From Aphis gossypii (taxonomy: Eukaryota > Arthropoda > Insecta > Hemiptera > Aphididae): DNA of 64,000 nt. Shown piece by piece: positions 24,701 through 38,090 of this stretch. Under the pieces are notes generated by a model, which was not told the origin of the DNA, did no database searches, and worked only from the letters and a program-made list of their open reading frames with translations. Position numbers and translations under genes: made by a program. Positions within the stretch are counted from its first letter, which is position 1. Each line of letters starts with the position of its first letter. The DNA is taken from the NCBI RefSeq assembly GCF_020184175.1, contig NC_065530.1, positions 43,253,260 to 43,317,259 on the forward strand, given 5' to 3'.

Positions 24701-27700
24701 CTGAAATTGGGTCATACATTATAATAGAAACTTATTATTTTTTTTTTAAATTTCAAAAAAAAAATAAAAATGACATGCTGTAGTTATAGAAAATATTTCA
24801 AGCATTTCTTTACCTAAGTTGTGTAAAATAAAATAATATTCTTTTTGATTGAAAATGCATTTCTATAATTATAACTATTTAGATACTTTATCAAAGTAAA
24901 AAAATTCAATTTTAATTGTATTATTATTTTTTTTAATTTTCTTCATATATGATAATTATTAATTAATGTTAATTTTATGCATTTACAACAAATATTCAAT
25001 TTGCATATCTGTTTCATACTCTCATTAAATTATAAAATATTGACAGTAGATTATTTGAGTATTTAAATTTATTAATTTAGTATTATAATATAAACAAATA
25101 GATAATTAAGTCTTAAGATCTTTTTCTGATATAGGTAAGTAATTTTATTTAAAAATTATGAATTATGACCTTACTGACTTTGGATATTTTGTCCTTGTAT
25201 TAAACTATTATGATTATATTTAATAACATTTTATCTATATGAAATACGCTTGTTTAGCCTTAAAATGAAACGTAAAATCCCAGGTTTAAGTTAAAATGAT
25301 AATGATGTATAGTGAACACATTTTAATCTTCTATAATATTACCTTGAACTTATGTCTTGGGGTTTTTCATTTTAGAAACCTTTAACGACTGTTCGTTTTT
25401 TCAATCGGCAAGATTATTATACTGTCCATGGTCAAGATGCTACTTTTGCTGCTAAAGACTTTTATAAAACAAATCATTCGATAAAAATTATTGGGTCAGG
25501 TAATGCATCTAATACCTTTTCAGTAATTAATAAATATTGAATAAAAATAAAAATTTATTAATTTAGATGATGACACACTAGAATCATTGATATTCAATAA
25601 AGCCAATTTTGAAGCATATATAAAACAACTTTTGTTGGTCAACCATTACAAAGTAGAAATTTTTGTCAACAAAGGTGGAAAATGGGCTCTAGATTATAAG
25701 GTATTACTATTTTTAACAATCTTACTCTATAAAATTTTAATATTTTATTAATGCAATTTAATTTTTCAGGGCTCGCCTGGTAACTTATCTCAGTTTGAAG
25801 ATTTACTATTTGGAAATGTAGAACAAATTGAAGCAAATGTAGTTATTGCTTTAAAGCTAAGCCCAGACTTCAAAAATAACAAGGTTTAAATTACTATACT
25901 CAAACAACTTGATGCTATAAAATATTTCTGATTAAAACAGTATTATTTACCTTGATTTTTAATATTTTAGTTAATTGGATTAGGGGCAGTAGATACAGTA
26001 GAAAATAAATTCCAACTAAGTGAATTTACTGATGATGAATATTTTTCTCACACTGAATCAATAGTAATTAAAATTTCGCCAAAAGAATGTATTCTTATGA
26101 CGGATGGTAGTAATCCTGATGTGGAACAATTAAAAAAAGTAGTTGAGCGTTGTGGAGTACTTGTGACCATGAAAAAGAAATCCGAATTTAGTACGGATAC
26201 ATTAATACAAGATTTAAACAAGCTTATTATGTTCGAAGAAGGACAGCAACCAAATGCCCACACTTTACCTCAGTTACAACTTGAAGTTGCTTCTGCTGCA
26301 ATAGCTGCAGTTATAAAATATCTTGAAGTATGTAATATACTTTAAATAATTTATTTAGTATTATCCGTTTAACATGGCACTCATATTATTTCAGTTAAAC
26401 AGTAACATTTTTAAAAATGTTTTTCATAATTTAAATAAATAATAAATTAATTAATAATAATAAATAAATAATTAATAAATTTTTTTCATAAATTGTTACA
26501 TAAGAACATTTTTGGGAAAAAAAAAATATTTTTTAAGTTTCATATTTATACACTAGTACCTATAACCTAACTTTGCCTACATCACACTTTGACAAGTGTG
26601 CCCACAAATTGTACCTACTCATAATTTATAAGTGACTTGTCAGAAACTCAATATTTATGTATCGATTATATTCTATAAAATATATATATATTTTTATTAT
26701 TCATTAGCTTACTAGACTATCATATCTTAAAATTAAATTGTTCTACTTAATTGTACACAATTATACTCCATTATTATTGACAAAATTCATAATATGAGAT
26801 AAAAAGCAATACAATTTTAAATGACAAAACCAGCTTATTCTAGTATAAAAGTCCATAAAATCTTAAACTAAAGAATAAAAATTAAAATTAAAAAATGCAT
26901 ATTTATTATTTTTATTAAAAAAAAGTAAAAATACTATTTTTAGAAAAATGTTTTTTATGGCTTAAAATTATAAAAAAACAATAAATATTTTTTTAAATAA
27001 TTAGTTTGTTAAATTGATTACCCATGGCTGTATAAATATTATTTTATATTTTATAATGACATATTGTATTATGTAAATTACAGTTATCATCTGATTCGGA
27101 TAACTTAAATCAATACACTGTTGATAATTTGGGATATGACAAATTTGTTCACTTAGATAGTGCTGGTGTTCAAGCACTTAATCTATTTTCTAATTCTGGT
27201 ACAATGTCCAAAAATGATTCTATTCTTGGAATTTTTAATAAATGTCGCTCACCACATGGGCAAAGGTTAGTTTAATTTAAATTATTTAAATTATATAACA
27301 TTGAAATAATCCAATGTTTAGATTGTTAACTCAATGGATCAGACAACCATTAAGAGATTTGAATAAAATTAATGAACGCTTGGATATTGTTGAAACCCTT
27401 GTTACTGATACAGATATTAGACAACAACTACACGATCAACATTTACGTACAATACCTGACCTCCAAGCTCTTATGCGTAAGATTCAAAGAAAAAAAGCAA
27501 ATCTACAAGACTGTTATAGGTAGGTAATAAAACTAATTTTTGATAAAATAAAGTGAATAGTTATTAATTATTATATTTAATAAACTGCATAACTGTATAA
27601 TTATTATAATTATCTGTTAAAATGATGTTTAATTTAGGATATATCAAGCAATACAAAAGCTTCCAGACCTTGTGCAAACACTGAGCAATTCAGATAATAA

Positions 27701-29661
27701 AACTCTAAATAGTGTAATTACAACTCCATTAAAAGAACTTGTCAACGACATGAATAAATATCAGGCCATGATTGAGGAAACAATTGATTTAAAATTGATC
27801 GAACGAGGCGAGTTTCTCATTCAATCAGGATTTGATGACGAATTACAAGAAATGAGAAATCAAATGGATGACTATGAAACAAAAATGAAATCAAATTTAA
27901 CCAAAACTAATGGCGCATTAGGAATTTCTGTGAAATTGGATTCAAATTCACAATATGGTTTTTTCTATAAAGTCTCATTAAAAGTAATTTACTATTTATA
28001 CTTCTATTGATATTTAAATATAATTGTTAATTTTCAAATATCTATGTTATAGGATGCTAAAATTGTTTCAAATAATAAATCATATGAAGTTCTAGACACT
28101 ACTAAAGGCGGGGGTATGCGTTTTCGATCATCTAAACTAACAGAACTTAATACAGAATACCAAAGTATACATAAAAACTATTTGGAACATCAAAAATCTA
28201 TTGTAGTCGAAGTCATCCAAACAGCTAGTATGTATATATTTATATATATATGTGTGTATCCCCTTCCTTCCAACCACCTGTTTAATCTTTGATAATATGT
28301 AGGTAGTTACAATGCAACCATACTTAATCTAAGTCGTACTCTGGCACAGTTGGACGTTTTAACGAGCTTTTCTATGCTAGCCGCCAGTTCTTTACGTCCA
28401 TATGTGAGACCAAATTTACATCCCCAAGGTCGCGGTCTATTAGACTTGAAACAAGTGAGGCATCCTTGTGTTGAGGTACAAGATTCAGTATCCTACATAC
28501 CTAATGATGCTTACTTTGAACAAGGTAAGTTAAGTTTAATTGACATATTATTTTAATTGTACTGTATTATATTTTATGAATTCAATTTCAGGAAAATGCA
28601 CATTTAATGTAATAACTGGTCCAAACATGGGTGGAAAAAGTACTTACATTAGAAGTGTTGCTGTGGCCGTTTTTATGGCACACATGGGAAGTTTTGTACC
28701 TTGTGATGCTGCTGAAATAAGTGTGGTTGATGCTATTTTAGCTCGAGTTGGAGCAAATGATTCTCAGATTAAAGGATTATCTACGTTCATGGTTGAAATG
28801 ATAGAGACTGTTTCTATACTCAAAGTATGTAACCTATAAATTAAAATATAAATCTTAAAACGTCCATAAATATAATTTACTTTACATAATCAATTTAGAG
28901 AGCTACTTCAGAATCATTGGTGATTATTGACGAATTAGGTAGAGGTACATCAACTTATGAAGGTTGTGGAATTGCCTGTGCCATTGCAGAGTAAGTGAGA
29001 CATGATTTTATTTTCTTAATTAAGTGTTATTATTAATAACATAGTGAATAAAAACAAAAAATAAAGGTTTAAATTTAAAGCTGAGGAAATTATTTTATAT
29101 TTGTAGACGTTTGGCTGCTGAAACTAAAGCATTTACATTATTTGCTACTCATTTCCATGAGTTAACTAAACTCCAGGAGACTATACCAACAATCACCAAT
29201 AAACATGTCTCTGCTGTTACTACAGATGATAGTTTAACACTTTTGTACCAAGTGCAACCGGGATCATGTGATAAAAGTTTTGGTATTCATGTTGCTGCTA
29301 TGGCAAAATTTCCAAAAAATGTTATTCAAGTATTTACTCATTTCATTATAATTAACATTTTATAATTTTCTTGTAATAAATAATAATTTTTTATTACCTT
29401 CAACCCATTAGGACGCTGCTAAGAAGCTTGCTCTGTTGGAGAGTTTTCAAAATAACCTAACTACAGAAGATAATCTAAAAGTATTTTAAAATACTATTTA
29501 TAAAAAAACTAGTTCTCACAAATTTAATAATTTTTCAGGAAATCAATGAAGCTGATAAAGAAAAATTTCTGATTGAATGCAAACGTTGTGCACAAGAATG
29601 TGCTTCATCGGATGATGAGTTATTTAAACGTATAAAAAAATTGAGAACCGAGTTCCTATAA
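18757..29661 (+). CDS. MSH2: DNA mismatch repair protein MSH2 (16 exons, 891 aa)
   Basis: Exons: 18757-18790, 21049-21098, 25376-25499, 25567-25700, 25770-25883, 25971-26327, 27084-27265, 27322-27519, 27638-27983, 28053-28227, 28303-28524, 28592-28824, 28899-28990, 29107-29329, 29412-29480, 29539-29661. All introns are GT-AG and every phase matches, giving 892 codons with the stop. The N-terminal mismatch-binding domain ('TTVRFFNRQDYYTVHGQDA') is followed by connector, lever and clamp domains ('RQPLRDLNKINERLDIVE'), then the MutS ATPase: Walker A GPNMGGKS (655-662), Walker B VIIDE (731-735) before the signature loop 'LGRGTSTYEG', and 'FATHFHEL' (766-773). MSH2 pairs with MSH6 or MSH3 in the nucleus to detect mispairs and small loops. 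The protein is slightly shorter than human MSH2, mainly at the C-terminus. Intron 2 contains a whole gene on the other strand. An E2F-like site lies upstream. Confidence 0.97.
21427..24314 (-). CDS. Secreted Gln/Ser-rich repeat protein, nested in MSH2 intron 2 (932 aa)
   Basis: Exon 1 (24314-24297) encodes MQTTFN and ends at AAT|GTAAGA; exon 2 (24207-21427) starts after CTTTTCAG, in phase 0. The joined N-terminus 'MQTTFNVCKLYLLLCLGLST' is a good signal peptide, with likely cleavage after 'STNAS'. The mature chain has two tandem arrays. A 126-residue unit (about residues 60-390, nearly three copies, 378-bp spacing) carries 'DQNGN.VTQ.KKEI' and 'LPNGYSKSF.KEYSSSSV'. A 51-residue unit (about 484-739, five copies, 153-bp spacing) carries 'GQQSVDLHGYLQPS' and 'KKPSGQKFEKIESFS'. 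The C-terminus is a Lys-rich helix-like segment ending 'GNPC'. Cys is almost absent. I do not recognise the family; a salivary, sheath, silk-like or cuticular secreted protein would fit, but this is inference. Confidence 0.85.
22011..22776 (-). repeat. 153-bp tandem repeat array in the nested gene
   Basis: Units start at 22011, 22164, 22317, 22470 and 22623, exactly 153 bp apart (51 codons). The first four are almost identical; the fifth diverges after about 80 bases. The base after GTCCTAT alternates T, A, T, A, T between units, which gives alternating Gln and His in the protein and hints at a 306-bp higher-order duplication. Confidence 0.95.
23060..24030 (-). repeat. 378-bp tandem repeat array in the nested gene
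   Basis: Matching words such as GAATATTC preceded by the GATGAYG codons occur at 23073, 23451 and 23829, exactly 378 bp apart (126 codons). The two units towards lower coordinates are very similar; the unit encoding the N-terminus is more diverged. Confidence 0.9.
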
Positions 29662-32600
29662 TATTAGTATTACATTAATTGATTATAATTATTTTATATT
29701 TTTTTTATACGTACATTTCTAGTTGTTCATTAATTAATTCTCATATTGTTTTTATAATTCATTTCGGTAAAGATAAAATTAATGTTGTGTTACATTAATT
29801 TATTAGTTACTTATCAACTAAATTGAATTGTACTACCTATCTTTTTATAGAAAAATATACAAGCGTTTAATTAATTTTCATAAATATAGCTTATAAATAC
29901 ACAAACAATTATATGAACAAAACTTGCAATTTATTATTTTTATTTAATGTTGATCAATTTAAATAGATTATTATTTATCTATTATTTTAGTGATATTGAA
30001 ACAATAGTATTTCATATGTATTATGAGGTTATTATCTCAATATTATTAAATACTTAACGTTATTAATTTTTCTCAGAATTAAAACATAATTAAAATACTG
30101 AAAAGTATTTTGTTTTGAAAGTAAATTGTTTAAAAAAGTTTGTATTAAATTACAATAAATTAATTTTAATGAAACATAGTAATATCAAAAATGATCATCC
30201 AAACCATTGATATGTATGAATAATTTTGTTTTTAATTTAGTTAAAATTGTAAATAAATGTTAGAAACCTTCCATAGTGAAATAAAAATATAATATACTAA
30301 AATATTTGGTTACACCAAAATATGGACTGCTATTCCATTAAACTCTACCTTAAACATGCTTCTTCTAGCCCTTATGACTATACTACTCATACAATTTCAA
30401 TTTCATTCTAGTCAATACAATTATATAATAACTAATACTGGAAATATTAATGTATTTATAATTATTATAATAATTCAATTAACTTGAAACAATTTTATAA
30501 GATACAAATTTATCAAATATAATGCATATTTGTTCAAGCATGTTGCCAAAAATCTTAAATAAGGTTGGATGAGAAAGAAACCAAAGTAAAAGAACTAACT
30601 TTAAAACTTTCCTAAGAAGTTATTTCTATAATTATTAAGAGAACATATTTGAGGGAAAAACTTTTTTTTTTTTTAATTATACCTATGAATTTACAATAAC
30701 AAAACTTAACTATTAAATGCTGTAAAAATTTTAATTTATCTTAAAATAAATTTTAGTAGTCATTAAAGGTATTATATAGGTACTACTGAATAAACCACAA
30801 TTAAAAATGTTATTAATGTTAATTGAAGATAATAATAATGAAAACTATAAGTAAATATCCTAAACATAATTGATATAAATTTATAGTTGCAAATGACTAA
30901 TCTAACCGTGATAAATGAAGAAATTGATTTGTACATTGCAAAACTTAAGTCAAATGTATGAGTGACCTTATAATACTTTACCCATAGGGCCATAGATTAT
31001 AAATAAGTATAATACGCTTTAGTGATATAAATAAAATATAAATAACATTATGTCTATTATTATTATTTTATAGTATGTATCATTGGAACATTTGGAACAA
31101 TTTATTGTTAATTATATTCTATTTTAGTTTTTTTTTATTTATCACTCGAAATTTAAATAAAAACATTTTATTGAAGGTACTCAGTATAAGTTATCAAACA
31201 TTTTTGATTTTTTGATCCTATATAGAAATTGTATGTATAATGATTAGACTATCAATATTAACATATTTGTATGTTTTGTATTTTAAAGTAGATGTCTACA
31301 AAAATATCCAAAATATTGATGAGAAGATTGATTTTGTAGGTTTATTTTTTTTTTAATGAAGTTCCTTCCTCAAAATACTATTGAATTTCTACCAATGCTG
31401 CAGTACCTACTCATAAATTGACCTTTTAGACTTTTAACCTGGTGCAACAATATATTTCACTGCTTAAATTTTTTTTTTTTTGTCATATATACAATTAGGT
31501 GCCATAAAAAATTCTGAATACATTTATGGTATAATAGGTGATATGATAAAATTAATTTTACATATTTTGAAAATTTCATTGGGTATAGTAAAATTCATAA
31601 TATACGTAAAAGTTTTAAAACAATTTAAGTACCTATAACTATAGTTACAATATAATTATTTTAATAATAAAATTGGATTTAAGAAAAAAAATCTACTGGG
31701 AATTTTTAGTCACGATCTCTTTAAGACGTCTAAAGTACAAACTATAGATCCGATTTACCTACTACTTATTTTAAACTAAATTATTCTCTAAGCGAAAATT
31801 GAAGCATTTTATCAACTGCTTATTGTTTACATAGAAATGAAAAACACGCCTAATCGTAAAATCAATAACTTCATTCGTCGCTACGTTCAGAATCTAAAAT
31901 TATGCCTAATTTAAAAAATGTTAACAGCATATATACCTAACTTTTTATCATAATGTTGATAAAAAAAAACTAATAACAATCGAAAACAACACATGTTTTA
32001 AAATAAAAAAATTTTGAAAAATTCACCGTGTACTTACCTATAGAAAATAATAATATTATAAACATTAGGTTAAAATGTCAAGTACCTATCTAGTATCTAT
32101 AGTAATTCAAATTTGAGGAGAAAGCTTATAAAAAACCTTGTACCTTAAATTATCAAATTTTATGAATTCTTAACTAAAAAATAATTTACCAATTTTCAAA
32201 TAATTATAATTTTTTTTTTTTTAATTTTTATTATTAATAATAACTTGTAGTGACACATTAAGGCGATTCGTGCCGGACATTCGTTAGACCAAATTTTTTA
32301 AAGGGCAATGCAAATAAAAAGCGTACTATTGTATAAAAATCTTGTACTCTAATTGATAAAATAATAATTAACAAATAATAAGTATAAGTGCTATATTGAA
32401 TACTTCCCTGTTAGGCTTATTAGATAGGATATTTCTATTGAAAATTAGTGGTTTCATTTGAAAAAAAAAGATAGATATCTCCATAGGATACTTCAAATAT
32501 TATTAAAAAAAAATCTGAACGTATTGTCTTTTAGTAAGTTATAGCATCCAAGTATCCAACTATACCTATTTTAAATAATTCCAAACATCATAATTTAAAT

Positions 32601-33080
32601 AAATTCATTAAATGTATTTTTGTTAAAGAATAAAATATGCTTGAGCATACTATATTGGTGTGAATCACCCTGTATCAGTTAATATTAATTCAAATAATAA
32701 TAATTATCATTTACTGCGCGTCGTGATAAATACTACATTGAAATTGAATCATATCGCTTATGTATTGTTTTAAAATTAAATAACCTAATTAAAGATTACT
32801 CATTATAAAATAGAAATGAGTAGATATAATATTATTATGATAAATATAAACACAAAGTAGTTAATGAATAAAAAATAAAACATACGTAAATACGCAATAA
32901 GACACTTGTTCCTTATTGGAAAAGTAAGACTAACGTAAATATAAAATGCCAAAATGGCTTATTGTGTGTAGATAAAAAATATTAATATATAAATTATAAT
33001 TTCACATTATTTTCATTTCATGCCATCCTCGAGAGTTGGAAGAAAACACTGAACAGTATACCTATATAGGTATAATAATG
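29662..33080. other. Gene-free AT-rich stretch downstream of MSH2
   Basis: No coding exon that I can support. It contains the MSH2 3' UTR and, at about 31855-31900 on the minus strand, a fragment ending GATTCTGAACGTAGCGACGA, the end motif of the repeat family seen complete at 33086-34690. Confidence 0.6.
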
Positions 33081-33085
33081 GGACG

Positions 33086-33139
33086 TTTATTTTAGATTCT
33101 GAACGAAGTGATGAATGTATTGATTTTACAATGGTGTGT

Positions 33140-33176
<37 letters not shown>

Positions 33177-34690
33177 TTTTTGTGTCTGTGTACAGCATAA
33201 CTAGTCGAAATAATGCTCCAATTTCAAACAATGGGGGTGGTTTCCGATGTAAAAGTGAATATCCTTGGTGCATTATAGAGGTAAAAAGTTAACATTTTCC
33301 AACAGTTTTCAAAAAAATCGAGAAAAACAAAAAAAAATGACGGAAAAACGGCAATTTTTACGCAAAACCAGTTTTCGACCAAATCGATTTTTTTTTATGG
33401 TTGTATTTCAAAAACTAATTACTGAAAATACTTGAAATTTTCACCAAATGTTAATGTCAGTGGTATTCGTATATAGTTAAATTTTCAAAAATTTTGACTT
33501 TTTTTGAGTTATTTATAGACCACTGAAATTTTCGATTTTTTTGAGAAATTTTTTTTAAAGTGTCGATAAAAAATTTTTGGATGACCAAAAAGTTTTGAAA
33601 ATTTAATACAAGGTTCCTTATGAGTTGTTTTTAATGTAGCTAAAAAAAATTAAAAATCGTTAGTCACAATTTTTTTTTATAAGCGTTTTTAGTTCAAATT
33701 TTTACGAAATTTGTCGAAAACGCGAAAATTTGCAAGTAATTTTAAAGTTGAAAAATCATAAAATTTTTTTCTTTTATAACTAAGTTTTGAAAATTTGGTA
33801 CAAGGTTTTCCATACATTTTTCTTCAAAATCTGTAAAAAAAACTCTACCGGATTCAGACAAAAAATTTTTATGGGTGTTTGAAATTTAAATTTTTACAAA
33901 AACCGCGTTAAATAACAGTTTAGCCTCAAACGATTTTTGATATTTGTTATTATTCAAAAAGTATAAGTCGTAGATACTTGAAAATTTTACCAGTTATTAA
34001 GATTCGCGTTTTCTTTACGTGATTTAAATTTCAAAATATTTTGACTTTTTTTGAGCTATTTATAGACAACTGAAATTTTCAATTTTTCTGAAAAAATATT
34101 TTTGAAGTGTCGATAAAAATTTTTTTGGCCCTATCAAAATACTTGAAAATTTAATACAAGTTCCTCATATGTTATTCTTATAGTGATTAAAAAATTATAA
34201 GAATACATAGGCACAATTTTTTTTATTAGCATTTGAAGTTCAAATTTTGACGAAAATTCGTCAAAATTATGAATATTTGCGAAATATTTGAAGTTGAAAA
34301 ATCATAAAATTTTTTGTGTTTATAACTAAGGATTAAAAATACAACACTAAGTTTTCCATAAGTTTACCTTCAAGTATCTATAGAGAAAACTCGAAGCATC
34401 ATTATAGGAAAAATTTTAAGTGCGTTTGAATTTTAAATTTTAACGAAATAGCGTAACGATAACGATTTATCCTCAAACGATTTTAAATATTTGTTATTAT
34501 TCAAAAAGTATAAGTCGTAGATACTTGAAAATTTTACCAGTTATTAAGATTCGCGTTTTCTTTACGTGATTTAATTTTCAAAATATTTTTTAATATAAGC
34601 TGGTTTTTTTAAACCACCTTTTTCACCAACCACTAGAAATTATATCCTAGGCTGACAAATCATCTTCGTTCAGAATCGTTTTTCGTATAC
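33086..34690. mobile_element. Dispersed repeat with GATTCTGAACGAAG ends and internal ~545-bp duplications
   Basis: The left end TTTTAGATTCTGAACGAAG and the right end (inverted) ACGATTCTGAACGAAG form short inverted termini. Internally the words AAGTATAAGTCGTAGATACT and TTAAGATTCGCGTTTTCTTT occur at ~33958 and ~34500, 542 bases apart, and a diverged third unit begins near 33405. A poly-T tract of about 35 bases lies at 33141-33175. No transposase frame is present. Fragments with the same end occur at ~31860-31900 and ~36118-36131. Confidence 0.6.
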
Positions 34691-34699
34691 AATGATAAC

Positions 34700-35375
34700 T
34701 ATCATTGGATTCAAATTTAACACTCCTATAATATATAATAATGATCCATACGGCACCTAATGTACAGCAGAGCGGTACTCACTTGCCCGCTTTTTTTTAT
34801 TTGTTTTTTGAAATTAAATCCATTAAAAATAATGTATAGGTAGTGTTGCAGTATAACAGTCATATAGGTAATCGTTAGTTTAGTGATTTACATATTACTT
34901 ATGACATAAAATATAAAGCACAAGAAAAGTTTATCAAGTATTAAAATATATAAGTAGTTATAATTTAAGTGAATTAACTGTGAACATTAAAATATTTATA
35001 CAAATAAAATCCAATACTATAACTTAAAATTGATATAATTTTAAATATAGCATAAGTATATGAAAGAGAGAAAAATAGAAAATAATATATATATTAATGA
35101 AGTATGTTATATACCTAAGTATAACATATACAACATAATTATACGAACATGTTTACAGTTTACCTGTTGTATTTTTATATTGAATATTATTTAGATAATT
35201 TTTTCTTTAGTTAAAAGAACACAATAATTCTGTTTCTATCAAATATAAAACTATATAGATATTTTACTATGAATTATGACATATATTTATACCTTATATA
35301 TTCCTTATTTCACTGTATCTATATAATAGTGTGTTGCATTCTCGGATGCGACCTGTAGGGCCAACTCTTAATGCG
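34700..35375. other. Gene-free stretch
   Basis: AT-rich, with no exon, RNA gene or clear repeat that I can support. It is probably 3' flank of the minus-strand secreted-protein gene. Confidence 0.5.
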
Positions 35376-38090
35376 CTAAACATTTAATATGCTGTTAAAT
35401 CTATCAGACTCCATATCTGACATAATCTGTTCAAGTTCCATTTTTCTTTTCTTTTCTTTTTCATTTTCGATCGTAGTCGTTTCTGTTTTGTAGACTCCTT
35501 GTTTTCGCTGAATTCCGGTTTCCCCGGTTTTCTTTGCTTTATTTTGACACCTACATTATACATATAATATGATGTTGATAAATGATATATAAATTTAGTT
35601 AATGGGTATATACGTGATCTGTTTTTTTTTTTGGTCAAAAACGTGCCTTACACTGTAAGGTTTAACTCTAACGTCTATAATAAATTAATAATGTACCTAT
35701 TTTGGTTAAAATCTAAAGATTGGATAAATAATACCTACAATAATGTAACCAAGATAATAAAAAGCCAGGAAGTATATATTGCCTTAAATATTTCAATATT
35801 TATGCAAATTATGACTATGTAAAATAATTAAAATATAACAGTTCAAAAATATTTGCATCTCGCTTTTAAATTTAAATATTATAAAATTCCTACATTATGG
35901 AAATAGAAATAATGTTCTTAAATTTAATTTTTTAATATTAGGTCAGTTCACTCTAATATTAAAGCTATCAATATAAAGTCAATTATACTGATCGCAAATT
36001 TGAAATTTACAACCTACCTACTTTATAATATGTTACGTGTGGGTCAAAATAAAAACAAATAATGCGATGAACCTCTTACATTTTCATTCAATTATAAATC
36101 ATTGTTGACAAAATTACGATTCTGAACGAAGGCGGTCAGAAAATTTAAATGGAAAAATCAATAAGTAATTAAACAAAATTCGAAAGAGTATAAAATTCAA
36201 ATAACATTTAAAAGAAATTCACGTGGCTTAACGCGTAACTTTGTTTTAACCATTCTGAGAATTTTTTTTAAAGAATCTTATATTAAAATTATTGAAAATT
36301 TAAAATATCTATAAATAGTTCGAACTAAGCCTAAATATTTTTAAAGCTTTTCCAATAAAATATACCGAAATTGGTTGACACTAAATAATCATATTTTACT
36401 GAGTATAATAGACAATACTATAATATTAATTCGAGCAACAAATGCAATAGGGGTAGCCGTAGGTTCTAGATTATTAGGTTAAATTCTACGAAACTATAAG
36501 TGCATTCATTTTTTTAAGTTACGAAAACTACGTATTCAAATTTTACAAATAAAAATTACAATACATTGTAGTTAACAAATAAACTCACTGTGCTAAATAT
36601 TTTCTGATTTCAGGATCTCTGCAAATGCCTTTGTTTCGTACATGCATCATAGGAGGACTATATATAAAAAATAAAACATTTTTAATATTATTAACTCCAG
36701 TAAATAATATCTTTAGAAAAAATTTTTTTTTCATATAATTTCAAATTGACTTACATTGTTAAACTTTTTTCCTTTATAAATTATTACAATAAATAATTAT
36801 AATATAATATAGATTTTTAATTTTATATTCCTGTAAGCAAAATATTTTTCTGAGAATTTCGATACCTAAAATAGCTATATAAAACTCTACAACCGGACAA
36901 TTTGTTAATTATGTTTAACCAAGTACTTATAAGCATTTAAGTTTCAAAAAACTGGAGTGGAATAGTTATCAGTAGGGCTAAGATTTATATGCAACAGTGT
37001 TTTATTTTTGCATCTTCTGATTATTTCTTTTGTCAGTTATGTCCGTGTATCACCTCATAATGATGTAAATTTTTGCATATTTTGTACAAAATGCATTCTA
37101 TTATAAAAACACTAAAAATACATGTTTTATGAATTCAGAGTCTCGCCGAAAGTTAAAGTTTATAATATACCTAATTTCAAATTCGGAACTAATTTGGAAT
37201 ATATTACTCAATAACTATAATTAGTCATAATAATAACGTGTTATTATTGATAGTTAATAATATACCGTGTAGGTTGTTCTACTGATTTTTTTTCCATCTC
37301 TTCCATCTGGGAATTATGAGATAACAAAATTTGAGCGATGGGACTGAGAGTAGGCAGCCCCCAAATCGGCTTCGATTTTTTCGTTGTCGACGAATTTTCT
37401 AGTGCAAACATAGTTACGTGTTCCTTAGGGGTGGACCGAGTGTCACCATTCGTCGGTATCCGCTCGCTAGAATCGTACCTCTTACCTGACACACTGTTAC
37501 CTTTATTTGGTTTTGGCTTCAGATTTGGTGGATTCGAAAAGCCTTCCGTCGTGGTTCCGTCGGACTGCGGTAATTTGTAAGGAACCGTAACAGATGGTGT
37601 TCCAGGAGTCGTTGTCGAACTTTTTTTCGGAATCGCAATTGAAGTTGTTAGTATGTGTGATCTAATAAACAAATATTATCGTATATTATATTTATTGACG
37701 TAACTTTATACTTATAACTAAAATGATGTAACAAAATCATAAAACCATTTTTCAAGTCGGTGTGTATAAAAATTTGATGTGAAACTGAGCACCAATGTTT
37801 CAAATTGTATAGCTGCGATGGGACACGTGAATTATGTCAAAGAATAAACCCCCAAAATGTATTCATAGTCTCCCCCCTTCAGTAATTGAGTATACCTATT
37901 GTGTGGGATAATAAATCAAGAACAATTTACGGGTTTCTACTCACAGGAGAAAATCTTCATATTGTTCAGACCCTGACGTAACTTCGGTCGAATTGAAAGA
38001 TGATACTTTTTCAGTAGCATCAGTATCACTCGTATTGGCGGTTCTGGAAGTCGACGCTAAACTGCAAACGATTAACGCGCAGTACAGCAT
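35376..38090 (-). CDS. Uncharacterised secreted protein, four exons, 261 aa
   Basis: Exons: 38090-37945, 37661-37266, 36657-36589, 35550-35376. Donors are GTGAGT, GTATAT and GTGAGT; all acceptors are AG; the phases (2, 2, 2) join without stops, 786 nt in total. The start at 38090 gives a signal peptide, 'MLYCALIVCSLASTS'. The mature chain begins with a Ser/Thr-rich acidic stretch, then a Pro/Ser/Thr-rich middle ('KKSSTTTPGTPS', 'NPPNLKPKPNKGN'), then a segment with its only two Cys, 12 residues apart ('GICRDPEIRKYLAQC', 191-205). The C-terminus is charged and helical ('ENEKEKKRKMELEQIMSDM'). I recognise no family. A secreted effector, neuropeptide-like precursor or matrix protein is possible; nothing decides. 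Only exon 2 looks gene-like on its own; the rest rests on phase and splice fit. Confidence 0.7.

Noticed and set aside
33013..33273. 86-codon minus-strand frame with a poly-Lys run
   Set aside because: The run is a translated poly-T tract inside a dispersed repeat; there is no gene signal.
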